Shown here in pieces: positions 8,972-16,995 of a DNA stretch of 64,000 nucleotides. Position 1 is the stretch's first letter, and each line of letters starts with the position of its first letter. Under the pieces are notes generated by a model. It did not search any database. It was not told the DNA's origin and saw only the letters and a list, made by a program, of their open reading frames with translations. Source of the stretch: Lysinibacillus louembei (GTDB lineage: Bacteria > Bacillota > Bacilli > Bacillales_A > Planococcaceae); contig NZ_CP137624.1 in the NCBI RefSeq assembly GCF_033880585.1, positions 2,949,501 to 3,013,500 on the forward strand, in the 5' to 3' direction. Made by a program: the position numbers and the translations under genes.

Positions 8972-9399
8972 ATGATTACTTTAAGAGAGATTACATTGGA
9001 GAACCGCCGTGCGATTTTTAATTTAGAGGTTGAGGAGGAGCAACGTCGCTTTGTTGCATCGAACTTATCGAGCGTTGCCTCATGCTATGTTCTTGCGACT
9101 AATGGCGGACAGCCATTTCCATTCGCTATTTATACCGATGAGCTGCCGTCGATTGCAGATGATAGCCATTGTATTTTGCGCTTGATGATTGACCAGAAAT
9201 ATCAGGGACGAGGCTATGGTCGAAAAGCTATGGCGGAATTTTGGCATTTATACGTACCTTCCCTGCAGGACCTGCACGTTATTGTTGGATTCCTTACAGC
9301 ACCGATAATCCACACGCTAAAAAGCTCTATGAAAGCTTTGGCTTCCGTGATAATGGTGAAATTTGCGATAATGAGCCAATCATGGTTTTGCCGCTTTAA
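8972..9399 (+). pseudogene. GNAT acetyltransferase gene with a one-base frameshift
   Basis: The ATG at 8972 follows AAAGGAGGGGG. The first ~90 codons encode a typical GNAT N-terminus of BltD/SpeG type, with the acetyl-CoA loop QKYQGRGYGRKA. At about 9236-9242 (GAATTTTGG) the frame is lost. The correct C-terminus continues in the next frame (FPAGPARYCWIPY, then NPHAKKLYESFGF and EICDNEPIMVLPL) to a TAA at 9397-9399. Restoring one A next to the T-run joins both halves exactly. This is either a real pseudogene or a homopolymer sequencing error. An unshifted read-through would instead end at 9451 with a non-homologous tail. Confidence 0.8.
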
Positions 9400-9450
9400 T
9401 GATTACATATTGAAACAGTGCGGACAATTCGTGCTGTTTTTAATTACTTA

Positions 9451-9484
9451 AAAAGTTCCCAAATATCAATTTGGGAACTTTTTC
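9451..9484. terminator. Bidirectional terminator
   Basis: AAAAGTTCCCAAAT and ATTTGGGAACTTTT form a long stem with an ATCA loop between the acetyltransferase and DinB genes. Confidence 0.85.
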
Positions 9485-9485
9485 G

Positions 9486-9938
9486 TTATAGTACTTCTTT
9501 TATTTGCGCTATATGATGTAAATCATGTGTCATCAGCCCTTTAAAATAACTAAATAAAGTTAGTTGGGATTGATGAATTGTTATTTCAGTTTCCCAAAGC
9601 GCATCTGGTATTTCAGTTAATCGTTCAATCAATCGAGTTCGACCACACAAAAATGCATCAAGGACGACAACGGCTTCCTTTTTACGGGCGGATGCTGCAG
9701 CTTGTTCATTGAAAGTGACCACATCTGGTCCAGCAGGGAAAGTGCTATCTTGAAAGAAATACGGTATTCTATCACGAAGTACAAATTCATCCCACGCAAT
9801 CAAATGACCGATTATCTCTATAATCGACCACTCCCCTTCAGTGATAGGTTTCCGTAACACCTCCTCATCCAACGCACGCAGCAAAGTGATAAATTCTTTA
9901 AACTCAAGATGATGTGCAATAATTTTCGTTTTCTCCAT
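9486..9938 (-). CDS. DinB-like (DUF664/DinB_2) family protein
   Basis: A 150-aa protein with the four-helix DinB layout: early His (HHLEFKEFITLLRAL), WSIIEIIGHLIAWDE in the second helix and LMTHDLHHIAQIKEVL near the C-terminus. The three spaced His residues are the usual metal ligands of this family, some of which are thiol-dependent transferases. The start at 9938 is chosen because GAGGGTG lies 6 nt upstream. Substrate unknown. Confidence 0.8.
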   Translation of the reverse strand: MEKTKIIAHHLEFKEFITLLRALDEEVLRKPITEGEWSIIEIIGHLIAWDEFVLRDRIPYFFQDSTFPAGPDVVTFNEQAAASARKKEAVVVLDAFLCGRTRLIERLTEIPDALWETEITIHQSQLTLFSYFKGLMTHDLHHIAQIKEVL

Positions 9939-10100
9939 ACATTTCACCCTCTTAAAAGAACGTTTGTTCCGTGTTTGTAAAATCGCATTTTAACGAAGTG
10001 AAAATCGGTTGTATGTACAATGATACATCTCACTTCGTCTGATCGCCTTTTTAAAGATAGGCAATTTTCATTAAAATATAAGCAATATCTCACTCATTTA

Positions 10101-10520
10101 TCAAGAGGAATTTTCCTCGCTCTCAATTAAAGAGACTTTACTTGTCGAAGGGAAATATTGATATTTCCAATAGCTTTTCATTTCATCCCCCTCTAATTCT
10201 AATATCTTAACCAAAGTAATGAAGTATTCGGCAGTAGAAGCCTCTACTTCTGTAAATTCATTATTCTCTGATTTACCAGGACGATATTCTATTTGCGAAA
10301 AATAGGTCACTGTTTCATTTTTTTCTTTAATCGTAATCGTTTCATCAGGATTAAGTTGAGGGAATTCAGGATGCTTCTCCAAAGCAGTTAAAAGCATTTC
10401 CTTATCATAGTTATGAAGCGATTCACTTATTTCAATATTTGTCCCCTTTGAGCTTTGTGGTAAATTACAGCCTGATAAGATAAGAGTTGCCATTGAAAAA
10501 GCAATGATCTTCTTATACAT
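10101..10520 (-). CDS. Small lipoprotein, unknown function
   Basis: A 139-aa protein with a lipoprotein signal (MYKKIIAFSMATLILSGC; lipobox LSGC, lipidated Cys at residue 18). The mature part is acidic and hydrophilic, with no domain I recognise. It would be anchored to the outer face of the membrane. AGGAGG lies before the start. It stands alone between a DinB gene and a small plus-strand gene. Confidence 0.75.
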   Translation of the reverse strand: MYKKIIAFSMATLILSGCNLPQSSKGTNIEISESLHNYDKEMLLTALEKHPEFPQLNPDETITIKEKNETVTYFSQIEYRPGKSENNEFTEVEASTAEYFITLVKILELEGDEMKSYWKYQYFPSTSKVSLIESEENSS

Positions 10521-10612
10521 GAGTAGCCTCCTACTATTTTAAATTTTATAAGATAAATACTATTTTTCCATGTTAAAATGAAGCGAGTCATGTATTGAAA
10601 GGAGCCTTCAAA

Positions 10613-10720
10613 ATGAAAAAACGAACAATCGTCGTTTCCGCTATTTTATGTATCGCAGCAGTACTCGATATTATTTATAAAGGGGTATTTTATAAAATGC
10701 TTAAAAAATTTTGTAAATAA
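10613..10720 (+). CDS. Small 35-aa membrane protein
   Basis: AAAGGAG 8 nt before the ATG opens a 35-codon frame, MKKRTIVVSAILCIAAVLDI..., ending in TAA. A single hydrophobic helix spans residues 6-20 and the tail is basic (KMLKKFCK). A terminator follows directly. It is too short to assign a function. Confidence 0.6.
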   Translation: MKKRTIVVSAILCIAAVLDIIYKGVFYKMLKKFCK

Positions 10721-10725
10721 TTAAG

Positions 10726-10763
10726 AAAAGCCTAATTGTCAATCAATGAAATTAGGCTTTTTT
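10726..10763 (+). terminator. Terminator after small membrane gene
   Basis: AAAAGCCTAATT pairs with AATTAGGC and is followed by TTTTTT. Confidence 0.85.
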
Positions 10764-10823
10764 ATTAACAATTGTAACTTTGGAATTGGGGGCTTTGAAT
10801 TGCTTTACTTTTTTCAAAGACAA

Positions 10824-11486
10824 CTAATTATGATGTCGTTTATTAACTTCAATTGTAATAAAATCTGGTAAATAGCTAGGGGTACATCCTTTGGCTACCA
10901 TTTCATCTTTGTACAGACCCGTTTGCTCACCAAGCTTCATACAACGCGCACGATTCTTTTCATCATAAACACCTATCCAGCCTGCGGTGAAATTCATAGC
11001 CCATTGAACTTCTGGCTCTTCCTGCGTAATATTAGCTTCTATTGCAGCTAGTAAGTTTGCAGTGTTATCAGGTGGTGTTTGTCCAGTCCATCTCAATCGC
11101 GCTTGATAATACCAGAAAGTCCGTCTTCGCAGAGCAGAAGGGCTATTTTCCCATGTCTCTATCAACGCAATTTTTTGTTTGTCTTTAGTGAGCTGATTAG
11201 CCATTAACCAATCCATTAAGTTATTTCGTTCATCAAAAGTGTGAGTCTGCATATCTTTATCAAGCTCATTTAGCACATCTTGTGAAAGAAGTTTTTTATC
11301 CATAATTAAGATTGCTAATAGTCTAGGCAAAAACTCCCCGGTTGACCAAAATTCCATAGCTAGTTCATGATTTTTTTTAATGTCCTTCGCCATTTTCCGT
11401 AAATCGCCTAGCTTCGTTTTACTATTGATCTGAGATAGAATGCTTTCTGCTTTTGAAGAGCGTTTTATTTCTATATCTTCATTCAT
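10824..11486 (-). CDS. DNA alkylation repair protein, AlkC/AlkD-like HEAT fold
   Basis: A 220-aa helical protein with the AlkD-family features: GDLRKMAKDIKKNHELAMEFWSTG near the N-terminus, NLMDWLMANQL, and the RRRTFWYYQARLRW segment in the middle. Members remove or recognise alkylated bases through HEAT-like repeats. I chose the ATG at 11486 because AAAGGGGTG lies just upstream; the longer frame uses the GTG inside that ribosome binding site. It is close to the SulP gene but separated by about 58 bp. Exact glycosylase activity is not certain. Confidence 0.75.
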   Translation of the reverse strand: MNEDIEIKRSSKAESILSQINSKTKLGDLRKMAKDIKKNHELAMEFWSTGEFLPRLLAILIMDKKLLSQDVLNELDKDMQTHTFDERNNLMDWLMANQLTKDKQKIALIETWENSPSALRRRTFWYYQARLRWTGQTPPDNTANLLAAIEANITQEEPEVQWAMNFTAGWIGVYDEKNRARCMKLGEQTGLYKDEMVAKGCTPSYLPDFITIEVNKRHHN

Positions 11487-11544
11487 TTTATACACCCCTT
11501 TGATTAAAGCGCTGTTTCATAGTAACATAGAATACTAAATGGTC

Positions 11545-13275
11545 TTAATCTGGTAATTCCCATTGCACCACTCCTTTTGTCAATTGTGCACACTCTCGAA
11601 AGGCAAAGTGCTGACAGCCGATGCATTTTGTGTTATCTAAATAGCGTAGTGCGACATCAATTGCCTGACCTGTATGCTCAAAGAAGTACTGTTTGCCAAT
11701 TTTATCATACAAGCCACTTTTTTTCATGGCTGACTGTAAACGTGGTGATAGACCAGTCACAAGAATGGTTCCCTTAAACTCCTGAACAATATTATCGAAA
11801 TAAGCCTCACCTGTTGTATCCATAAATGGCACTTTGCTCATACGTAAAATCAATATGTTTGGCTTAGGCTCAGCTGTTGACAAAATCGTTTGCTCAAACA
11901 TTTGTGCTGCACCAAAAAACAGTGGGCCTTCCATTGTATAAATGCTGATTTGCGGGCAGTCATGCATCGTATTAACGACGTATGGCTGCATCTTTTCATT
12001 TTTTCTTGAATGGTCTGGCAACACTTTGAAAATTGTAGGGATATCAATCATTTGCTTTGTAAATAAAATGAGCGCAAGCACTAGGCCTACTTCCACCGCA
12101 ATCGTCAAGCTCGTAAACACCGTTAATAAAAAGGTTACGATTAAAACGAGCGAATCTGCTGATTTTAATTTTAAAATATGCATAAAATGATGACGCTCAC
12201 TCATATTCCATGCTACAACCATTAGAATTGGCGCCATGCTTGCAAGAGGAATGTGCGATGCATATGGTGCGAACAATAATAGGACAAGCAACACAAAAAT
12301 GCCATGGACGACACCTGATATTGGCGATGTCGCCCCACTCTTAATATTTGTCGCTGTTCGTGCAATTGCCCCTGTTGCAGGAATTCCTCCAAACAACGGT
12401 GTCACGATATTCGCTAAGCCTTGCCCAACAAGCTCTTTATTGCTGTTATGCCGCGTTTTTGTCATGCCATCTGCAACAACTGCCGATAACAGTGACTCAA
12501 TGCCACCAAGCATCGCAATGACAAATGCTGGGCCAATTAAACGTTCGATGCGTTCCCATGTGATGTCAGGTAGCTGAAACTGTGGCAATGTATTCGGAAT
12601 CGCTCCATAGGCTGTACCAATTGTTGGTACTTGCCCAGCAAAAAAGACAATGGCCACAATTGTAGAAATAATGATACCAACCAAAGAACCAGGTATTTTC
12701 GGTAAAATTCTCGGCATTATTAAAATAACTGTTAAACAAATGAGGGCAATCACTACATTATATAAATTAATTGTGGCAAGATGCATAACAAGCTCTCGCA
12801 TATTTGCAATAAAATTTTCGTGCTTTTCAATTTCTGTTAGCCCTAAAAAATTAGCGATTTGCCCTGTAAAAATAATGACTGCAATACCTGCTGTAAAGCC
12901 AATTGTCACAGGGCGTGGGATAAATTGAATTAAGGAGCCTAATTTAAAAAAGCCCATTAAGCATAGCAGCAAGCCAGCCATAAGTCCTGCGAGCAATAAA
13001 TCCTCATAGCCATATGCTAAGACAATGCCTAGTAAAATCGGAACGAAAGCCCCTGTCGGTCCGCCAATTTGATATTTTGAGCCACCAAATAATGAAATGG
13101 TAATGCCCGCAATAAACGTTGTGTAAATTCCATATTCAGGCTTGACTCCCGATGCAATAGCAAAGGACATTGCGAGCGGAATTGCGACAATGCCTACAAT
13201 TAGTCCAGATAAAAGATCTTTTCGAAAATGCGCTAATGAATATCCTTTAAACCTTCCCATTTGCAGCTTCTCCAT
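11545..13275 (-). CDS. SulP family anion transporter with STAS domain
   Basis: A 576-aa protein: SulP transport domain over about residues 1-410 with IVAIPLAMSFAIASG, GPTGAFVPI, and GGIPATGAIARTATN, then a cytosolic STAS domain (about 435-545; ISIYTMEGPLFFGAAQMFE, VPFMDTTG). The family moves sulfate, bicarbonate or related anions. After the STAS domain comes a short Cys-containing tail (CIGCQHFAFREC). The gene is 25 bp behind an ArsR regulator and shares its palindromic operator. The ATG at 13275 follows AAGGG at 7 nt. Confidence 0.9.
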   Translation of the reverse strand: MEKLQMGRFKGYSLAHFRKDLLSGLIVGIVAIPLAMSFAIASGVKPEYGIYTTFIAGITISLFGGSKYQIGGPTGAFVPILLGIVLAYGYEDLLLAGLMAGLLLCLMGFFKLGSLIQFIPRPVTIGFTAGIAVIIFTGQIANFLGLTEIEKHENFIANMRELVMHLATINLYNVVIALICLTVILIMPRILPKIPGSLVGIIISTIVAIVFFAGQVPTIGTAYGAIPNTLPQFQLPDITWERIERLIGPAFVIAMLGGIESLLSAVVADGMTKTRHNSNKELVGQGLANIVTPLFGGIPATGAIARTATNIKSGATSPISGVVHGIFVLLVLLLFAPYASHIPLASMAPILMVVAWNMSERHHFMHILKLKSADSLVLIVTFLLTVFTSLTIAVEVGLVLALILFTKQMIDIPTIFKVLPDHSRKNEKMQPYVVNTMHDCPQISIYTMEGPLFFGAAQMFEQTILSTAEPKPNILILRMSKVPFMDTTGEAYFDNIVQEFKGTILVTGLSPRLQSAMKKSGLYDKIGKQYFFEHTGQAIDVALRYLDNTKCIGCQHFAFRECAQLTKGVVQWELPD

Positions 13276-13299
13276 GCTCAAACCCTTCTTTTCTATTTA

Positions 13300-13626
13300 T
13301 TATTCCTCATCTAATTCCTCTAGCATCGTAATTGTATCGATAAGGTGGTTATTAAAAATTTTTCTTGCAACAACGAGCAAATCTAAAATCATCGGGTCTC
13401 TCAAAGAATATAAAACTCGTTTGCCATCCTTCACGCCAACTACAATATTTTTAGCCCGCAAAACACTTAGCTGCTGCGAAATCGCAGAGCCTTCTTTTTG
13501 GAGTGCATCTTGAATTTCCTGTACACTCTTTTCACCTTCTGCAAGTAGCTCAAGGATATGTATACGTAAAGGATGTGATAATGCTTTAAAAAAATCGGCT
13601 TTAAATTGCTGGAGCTCTCCTCCCAT
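13300..13626 (-). CDS. ArsR/SmtB family transcriptional regulator
   Basis: A 108-aa winged-helix protein: FKALSHPLRIHILELLAEGEKSVQEIQDAL, then the recognition region EGSAISQQLSVLRAKNIV and the wing GVKDGKRVLYSLRD. It contains no Cys at all, so it cannot use the Cys-based metal or persulfide sensing of many ArsR proteins. It is the first gene of a two-gene operon with the SulP transporter, and a perfect palindrome sits just upstream, suggesting self-repression. AAGGAGAGG precedes the ATG. Confidence 0.9.
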   Translation of the reverse strand: MGGELQQFKADFFKALSHPLRIHILELLAEGEKSVQEIQDALQKEGSAISQQLSVLRAKNIVVGVKDGKRVLYSLRDPMILDLLVVARKIFNNHLIDTITMLEELDEE

Positions 13627-13641
13627 CAAACCTCTCCTTTC

Positions 13642-13679
13642 TATATATACATATTCAAAACTTTGAATATGTATATATA
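13642..13679 (-). promoter_or_regulatory. Perfect 18-bp inverted repeat, likely ArsR operator
   Basis: The arms TATATATACATATTCAAA (13642-13659) and their exact complement (13662-13679) are separated by AC. The site lies 16 bp before the arsR start codon. The ATTCAAA/TTTGAAT core is like operators of BigR-type ArsR proteins. Binding is inferred. Confidence 0.75.
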
Positions 13680-13710
13680 ATACGCCTGATTTTTTTAATT
13701 TTCAATATAG

Positions 13711-13753
13711 AAAAGAGAGCGTCTGAAAAGTTATTTCGGGACGCTCCCTTTTT
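13711..13753. terminator. Bidirectional hairpin terminator
   Basis: GAGCGTC and GACGCTC with flanking A and T runs form a hairpin downstream of the MFS gene. Confidence 0.6.
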
Positions 13754-13763
13754 AATCAAAAAT

Positions 13764-14906
13764 TTATTTCTTCTTATTTAAATACAATGCTAAAACAAGT
13801 GCAGGTATCGTACATACAACCATTCCTAAAAAGGCGAAGCGCGGCTCGATTTCGTATAAATAACCACCGAGCAATGTTAAAACCGCAGTGCTCCAGCTCA
13901 TCGCAAAAGCATTGTACATGCCTTGTGCATTTGGAATTTGTCCCTTCGGCAAGTGCTGTGTGAAAAACAGCACGACAGCAAAATGCGCTAAAGCAAATGA
14001 TACAGCATGTAATGTTTGCGATAAAATAAAGACAGGAATTGTTGGTATAAGTGCAACCATTAGCCAACGCACCGTTGAACCAATTGCGGCAATGGTTAGC
14101 AATGTGGCTGGTTTCCATTGTCCAAAAAAGCGATCTGATTGAGCGAAAAATAATATTTCTACAAAAACACCGATATTAATAATCAAACCAATATAATATT
14201 TTGGTACATGGAGCTCCTGCAAATAAATATAGCCGTAACTATAATAAGAAGCATGTGCACCTTGTAATAAAATTGCAATAAGCAATACAATTAAAAAATT
14301 GGGTGTTTTGAACAATTGCTTCATTGAAAGATTGCCAATTTTTGCTCGTAGCGGCTTCTCTAATAAAATCGCTGGTGCTTGTCGCATATTTAATGCAAAC
14401 AATAAAATCAATCCACCAAGCAATAGCCAAGCAATTGTACTATCACCGAATTTTCCCGTTATGACACTGACGATGAGCACCATCACGACAAAGCCTACAG
14501 ATCCATAAGACCGGCTTTTTCCATAATGCAATTGTCCATGTTGAACAAGTATTCCTGCCATGCTATCGATTGCTGGCATCAATGCAGGAAAGCAAAAGCT
14601 GAACAATAGCGTAACCATGAATAAGCTAATAAAGGAGCTTGCAGGAATAAAAAATAATACGGTGATGATGGATGCTGCTGCTAATATATCTACTACACGC
14701 TTGCTGCTCCATTTGCTTGAAATATACGGAAAGGCAAACATAGTTGAAATCCCTCTTGCTACTAATCCAAAGCTCATAATAAGGCTTGCCTCTGCAACCG
14801 TTAAGCCCTTTGCTTCTATTAAAAATCCTGTCCAATATGGTAAAAAGATGCCCCATGTCATATAAAACGTAAAGAAATTTTGTGACATCCAGCGTTGATT
14901 ATTCAT
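13764..14906 (-). CDS. MFS transporter, HcaT/NupG-like branch
   Basis: A 380-aa membrane protein with about 12 helices. It begins WMSQNFFTFYMTWGIFLPYWTGFL and carries RSYGSVGFV, features of the MFS_1-like group that includes phenylpropionate (HcaT) and nucleoside carriers. Substrate cannot be assigned. GGAGGG lies 7 nt before the ATG at 14906. A Crp/Fnr regulator is divergently encoded 82 bp away and probably controls it. Confidence 0.8.
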   Translation of the reverse strand: MNNQRWMSQNFFTFYMTWGIFLPYWTGFLIEAKGLTVAEASLIMSFGLVARGISTMFAFPYISSKWSSKRVVDILAAASIITVLFFIPASSFISLFMVTLLFSFCFPALMPAIDSMAGILVQHGQLHYGKSRSYGSVGFVVMVLIVSVITGKFGDSTIAWLLLGGLILLFALNMRQAPAILLEKPLRAKIGNLSMKQLFKTPNFLIVLLIAILLQGAHASYYSYGYIYLQELHVPKYYIGLIINIGVFVEILFFAQSDRFFGQWKPATLLTIAAIGSTVRWLMVALIPTIPVFILSQTLHAVSFALAHFAVVLFFTQHLPKGQIPNAQGMYNAFAMSWSTAVLTLLGGYLYEIEPRFAFLGMVVCTIPALVLALYLNKKK

Positions 14907-14957
14907 TGTATATCCCTCCATCTGTCTTGCATCATAGCATGCTTTCTTTTAAAATAA

Positions 14958-14973
14958 TGTGAGATATCTCATA
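14958..14973 (+). promoter_or_regulatory. CRP/FNR-like palindromic box
   Basis: TGTGAGATATCTCATA matches the CRP-type pattern TGTGA-N6-TCACA except for one base, and contains the perfect 12-bp palindrome TGAGATATCTCA. It lies 15 bp before the regulator start and between the divergent genes, a good place for self-control. Confidence 0.5.
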
Positions 14974-14988
14974 TTTAGGTGGTTTACG

Positions 14989-15657
14989 ATGCAAATTTTA
15001 CAAAATGAAGAGAAAAAATATTATATTGAGCAATTTCCAATTCATCATTTATTTTCATTCGATATTACAAATTTAGTGGAAGTACATCGCTTTGAACGTG
15101 GTAATTGGATTATTAAGGAGGGGCATTTTCCACAGTATTTATATTTTCTTGTAGAGGGAAAAGCAAAAATTTACATGACACAAGAAAATGGAAAGGTCGC
15201 ATTAATTAGCTTTGCACAGCCAAATGCCTTTATTGGTGAGCTAGAGCTACTTGATGAAAATTATTATTCCAAAGGTGTTCAAACGATGAATTCTACTATT
15301 TGCTTAGCCCTGCCAATAAACAAATGTAAAAAAGAGCTGCTATCAGATGTTGTATTTTTACGCTATTTATCGACGTTTTTAGGAAATAAAACATCAGAAA
15401 TGACCGCTAAGTTTTCGAAAAGCCTTGCCTATCCGCTCGAAAATCGCCTTGCAGAATTTATCGTACTGCTAGCAGATAACGGCATTTATAAAGAAAAGCA
15501 TACAGAGGTTTGCGATTATTTAGGTGTTTCCTACCGCCATTTATTACATGTACTATCGCAGTTTTGCGCACAAGGCTTGCTAGAAAAATGTGGCCGCAGC
15601 TATAAAATTATCGATATGGACGAATTAAAAAAGCGAGCGATAACAGCCTCTGTCTAG
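14989..15657 (+). CDS. Crp/Fnr family regulator, YeiL-like
   Basis: A 222-aa protein with a cyclic-nucleotide-binding fold (FERGNWIIKEGHFPQYLYFLVEGKAKIYM, then AFIGELELLD) and a C-terminal winged helix (EVCDYLGVSYRHLLHVLSQF). The general form resembles E. coli YeiL. It has no N-terminal Cys cluster of the FNR type. The ATG at 14989 follows AGGTGG. It is divergent from the MFS gene. The effector is unknown. Confidence 0.85.
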   Translation: MQILQNEEKKYYIEQFPIHHLFSFDITNLVEVHRFERGNWIIKEGHFPQYLYFLVEGKAKIYMTQENGKVALISFAQPNAFIGELELLDENYYSKGVQTMNSTICLALPINKCKKELLSDVVFLRYLSTFLGNKTSEMTAKFSKSLAYPLENRLAEFIVLLADNGIYKEKHTEVCDYLGVSYRHLLHVLSQFCAQGLLEKCGRSYKIIDMDELKKRAITASV

Positions 15658-15683
15658 GTCGTTATCGTTCGCTCTATTGAAAA

Positions 15684-16091
15684 TTAAGCTCTTTTTTTCA
15701 AATAAAAAATATCTCGATCATGCTCAGCGATTTTCTGAGCAAAGTACTCTAAATCATCCTTCGTCGCCACTTGCTCAAACCGCATCATCGTTTCAGCATG
15801 ATATTCAGTCAATCGCCCTGTTTGCTCGTAAACAATATGCAGCTTCGCCTCGATACCATCTAAGCGAGCATTTGTTTTTTGCTGTTCAGCCTTCAGATTT
15901 TGCACATCTGCTTTCACTTCTTGCATTTCAATCTTTAAGCTTTGCACATCTGCTTTCACTTCCTGCATTTCAGTCTTTAAGCTTTGCACATCTGCTTTTA
16001 CTTCCTGCATTTCAGTCTTTAAGTCTTGTATGCTACCTTCCATACCTGTTACTTTGTGTACGAGTAATTCTAATAGTTCGCGATCTGTCAT
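15684..16091 (-). CDS. Coiled-coil protein with 14-residue repeats
   Basis: A 135-aa protein made mostly of coiled coil. After MTDRELLELLVHKV come three near-identical 14-residue repeats (EMQEVKADVQSLKT) with heptad spacing, then another coiled-coil stretch and a charged tail ending in FYLKKRA. Proteins of this form are common in Bacillaceae with unknown function. AAGGAG lies 8 nt before the ATG. Repeat copy number may vary among strains. Confidence 0.75.
   Translation of the reverse strand: MTDRELLELLVHKVTGMEGSIQDLKTEMQEVKADVQSLKTEMQEVKADVQSLKIEMQEVKADVQNLKAEQQKTNARLDGIEAKLHIVYEQTGRLTEYHAETMMRFEQVATKDDLEYFAQKIAEHDRDIFYLKKRA
15897..16022 (-). repeat. Three tandem 42-bp repeats inside the coiled-coil gene
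   Basis: The segment beginning TGCACATCTGCTTT recurs at 15901, 15943 and 15985, exactly 42 bp apart, with a few substitutions. Each unit encodes 14 residues, two coiled-coil heptads. Confidence 0.9.
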
Positions 16092-16161
16092 TTAGTTACT
16101 CCTTCCCTCGGTTCTTTGTACTTAAATTATAGCATATGCTGAAGTGATTTTCATTAAGCCT

Positions 16162-16473
16162 TTACATCAATTTCAAACCAATTGTTGCACCTAAAATCAT
16201 CGTAATAAAGACAATACGTCGCCAATCCTTTGATTCACCAAATGCGATCATGCCAAGGATAGCGCCACCAGCAGCACCGATTCCTGTCCAAATTGCATAG
16301 GCTGTTCCCATCGGTAATGTTTCCATGGCAATTGCTAGCAAGCCGAAGCTCGCCGAAAAGGCAATAATCATATAAACAAAGGAAGCAATATCGCGTTTTT
16401 GATACATGCGTCCCATCATAAAAACACCTAACATTTCACACAATCCTGCTAAAATTAATACAATCCATGCCAT
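16162..16473 (-). CDS. ykkD: SMR efflux subunit, YkkD-like
   Basis: A 103-aa, four-helix small multidrug resistance protein: GLCEMLGVFMMGRMY with the conserved membrane Glu, then METLPMGTAYAIWTGIGAAGG. It closely matches Bacillus YkkD. It overlaps the YkkC-like gene by one base and the two form the heteromeric guanidinium/drug exporter. Both lie behind a guanidine-I riboswitch. Confidence 0.9.
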   Translation of the reverse strand: MAWIVLILAGLCEMLGVFMMGRMYQKRDIASFVYMIIAFSASFGLLAIAMETLPMGTAYAIWTGIGAAGGAILGMIAFGESKDWRRIVFITMILGATIGLKLM

Positions 16474-16805
16474 TATGCCTGCTCCTCCTTTTCACCAGAT
16501 ACGAGTTTTAAGCCGATAACTCCAGCTAATAAAATAGCGATCAGCACCAATTTCCCTACATGCACAGGCTCACCAAAAATGATCATATCCGCTATAACCG
16601 TCCCCGCTGTACCTAATCCAACAAACACTGCATACACAGTGCCAACAGGCAGCTTGCTTCCTGCATGAATCATTAAATAAAAGCTCACAATAATACATAC
16701 AATCGTTAACCCCCATTCAAGAGGTGTCGTAGCATGCTTTAAGCCAATAACCCAACCTACCTCAAAAACTGCTGCAATAATTACTTGGAGCCATGTTAAA
16801 TTCAT
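16473..16805 (-). CDS. ykkC: SMR efflux subunit, YkkC-like
   Basis: A 110-aa four-helix SMR protein with VFEVGWVIGLKHATTPLEWG, the conserved Glu in helix 1, LPVGTVYAVFVGLGTAGTV and a C-terminal GLKLVSGEKEE. It matches Bacillus YkkC closely. The ATG at 16805 follows AAGGAGG; the longer frame would run through the riboswitch. With YkkD it exports guanidinium or cationic drugs by proton exchange. Confidence 0.9.
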   Translation of the reverse strand: MNLTWLQVIIAAVFEVGWVIGLKHATTPLEWGLTIVCIIVSFYLMIHAGSKLPVGTVYAVFVGLGTAGTVIADMIIFGEPVHVGKLVLIAILLAGVIGLKLVSGEKEEQA

Positions 16806-16825
16806 CGTAAATTCCTCCTTAAAAA

Positions 16826-16955
16826 TGACAAAAAGCCAGAGAGAATGATTGCATTCTCCCAGGCTTTTATCCTTCCGTGTAACACACATATGCTGTGTGC
16901 GCCTTCTCTCGGACCAGACTAGCAAAAGCATCTGCTACGGAACCCTAGAAAGCTT
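16826..16955 (-). ncRNA. Guanidine-I (ykkC) riboswitch
   Basis: On the minus strand the conserved ykkC elements appear in order: CTAGGGTTCCG, CTGGTCCGAGAGA, ACACGGAA, GGATAAAAGCCTGGGAGA. The last element overlaps a terminator hairpin (AGCCTGGGAGAAT...ATTCTCTCTGGCTTTTT, 16830-16866). Guanidinium binding would prevent termination and turn on the YkkCD-like exporter, fitting its known role. Confidence 0.95.
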
Positions 16956-16995
16956 GATAATTTATTATTTCACAGCACCGCAAATTTTGCAAGCT

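Noticed and set aside
12236-12577. Plus-strand ORFs inside the SulP gene (also 11942-12190, 12650-12928)
   Set aside because: They are antisense shadows of a clear SulP reading frame.
15897-16022. Possible CRISPR array
   Set aside because: Units are contiguous, without unique spacers, and encode in-frame coiled-coil heptads.
15677-16132. Plus-strand ORF with repeats opposite the coiled-coil gene
   Set aside because: It mirrors the 42-bp repeats of the minus-strand gene, has no ribosome binding site, and is less protein-like than the coiled-coil frame.
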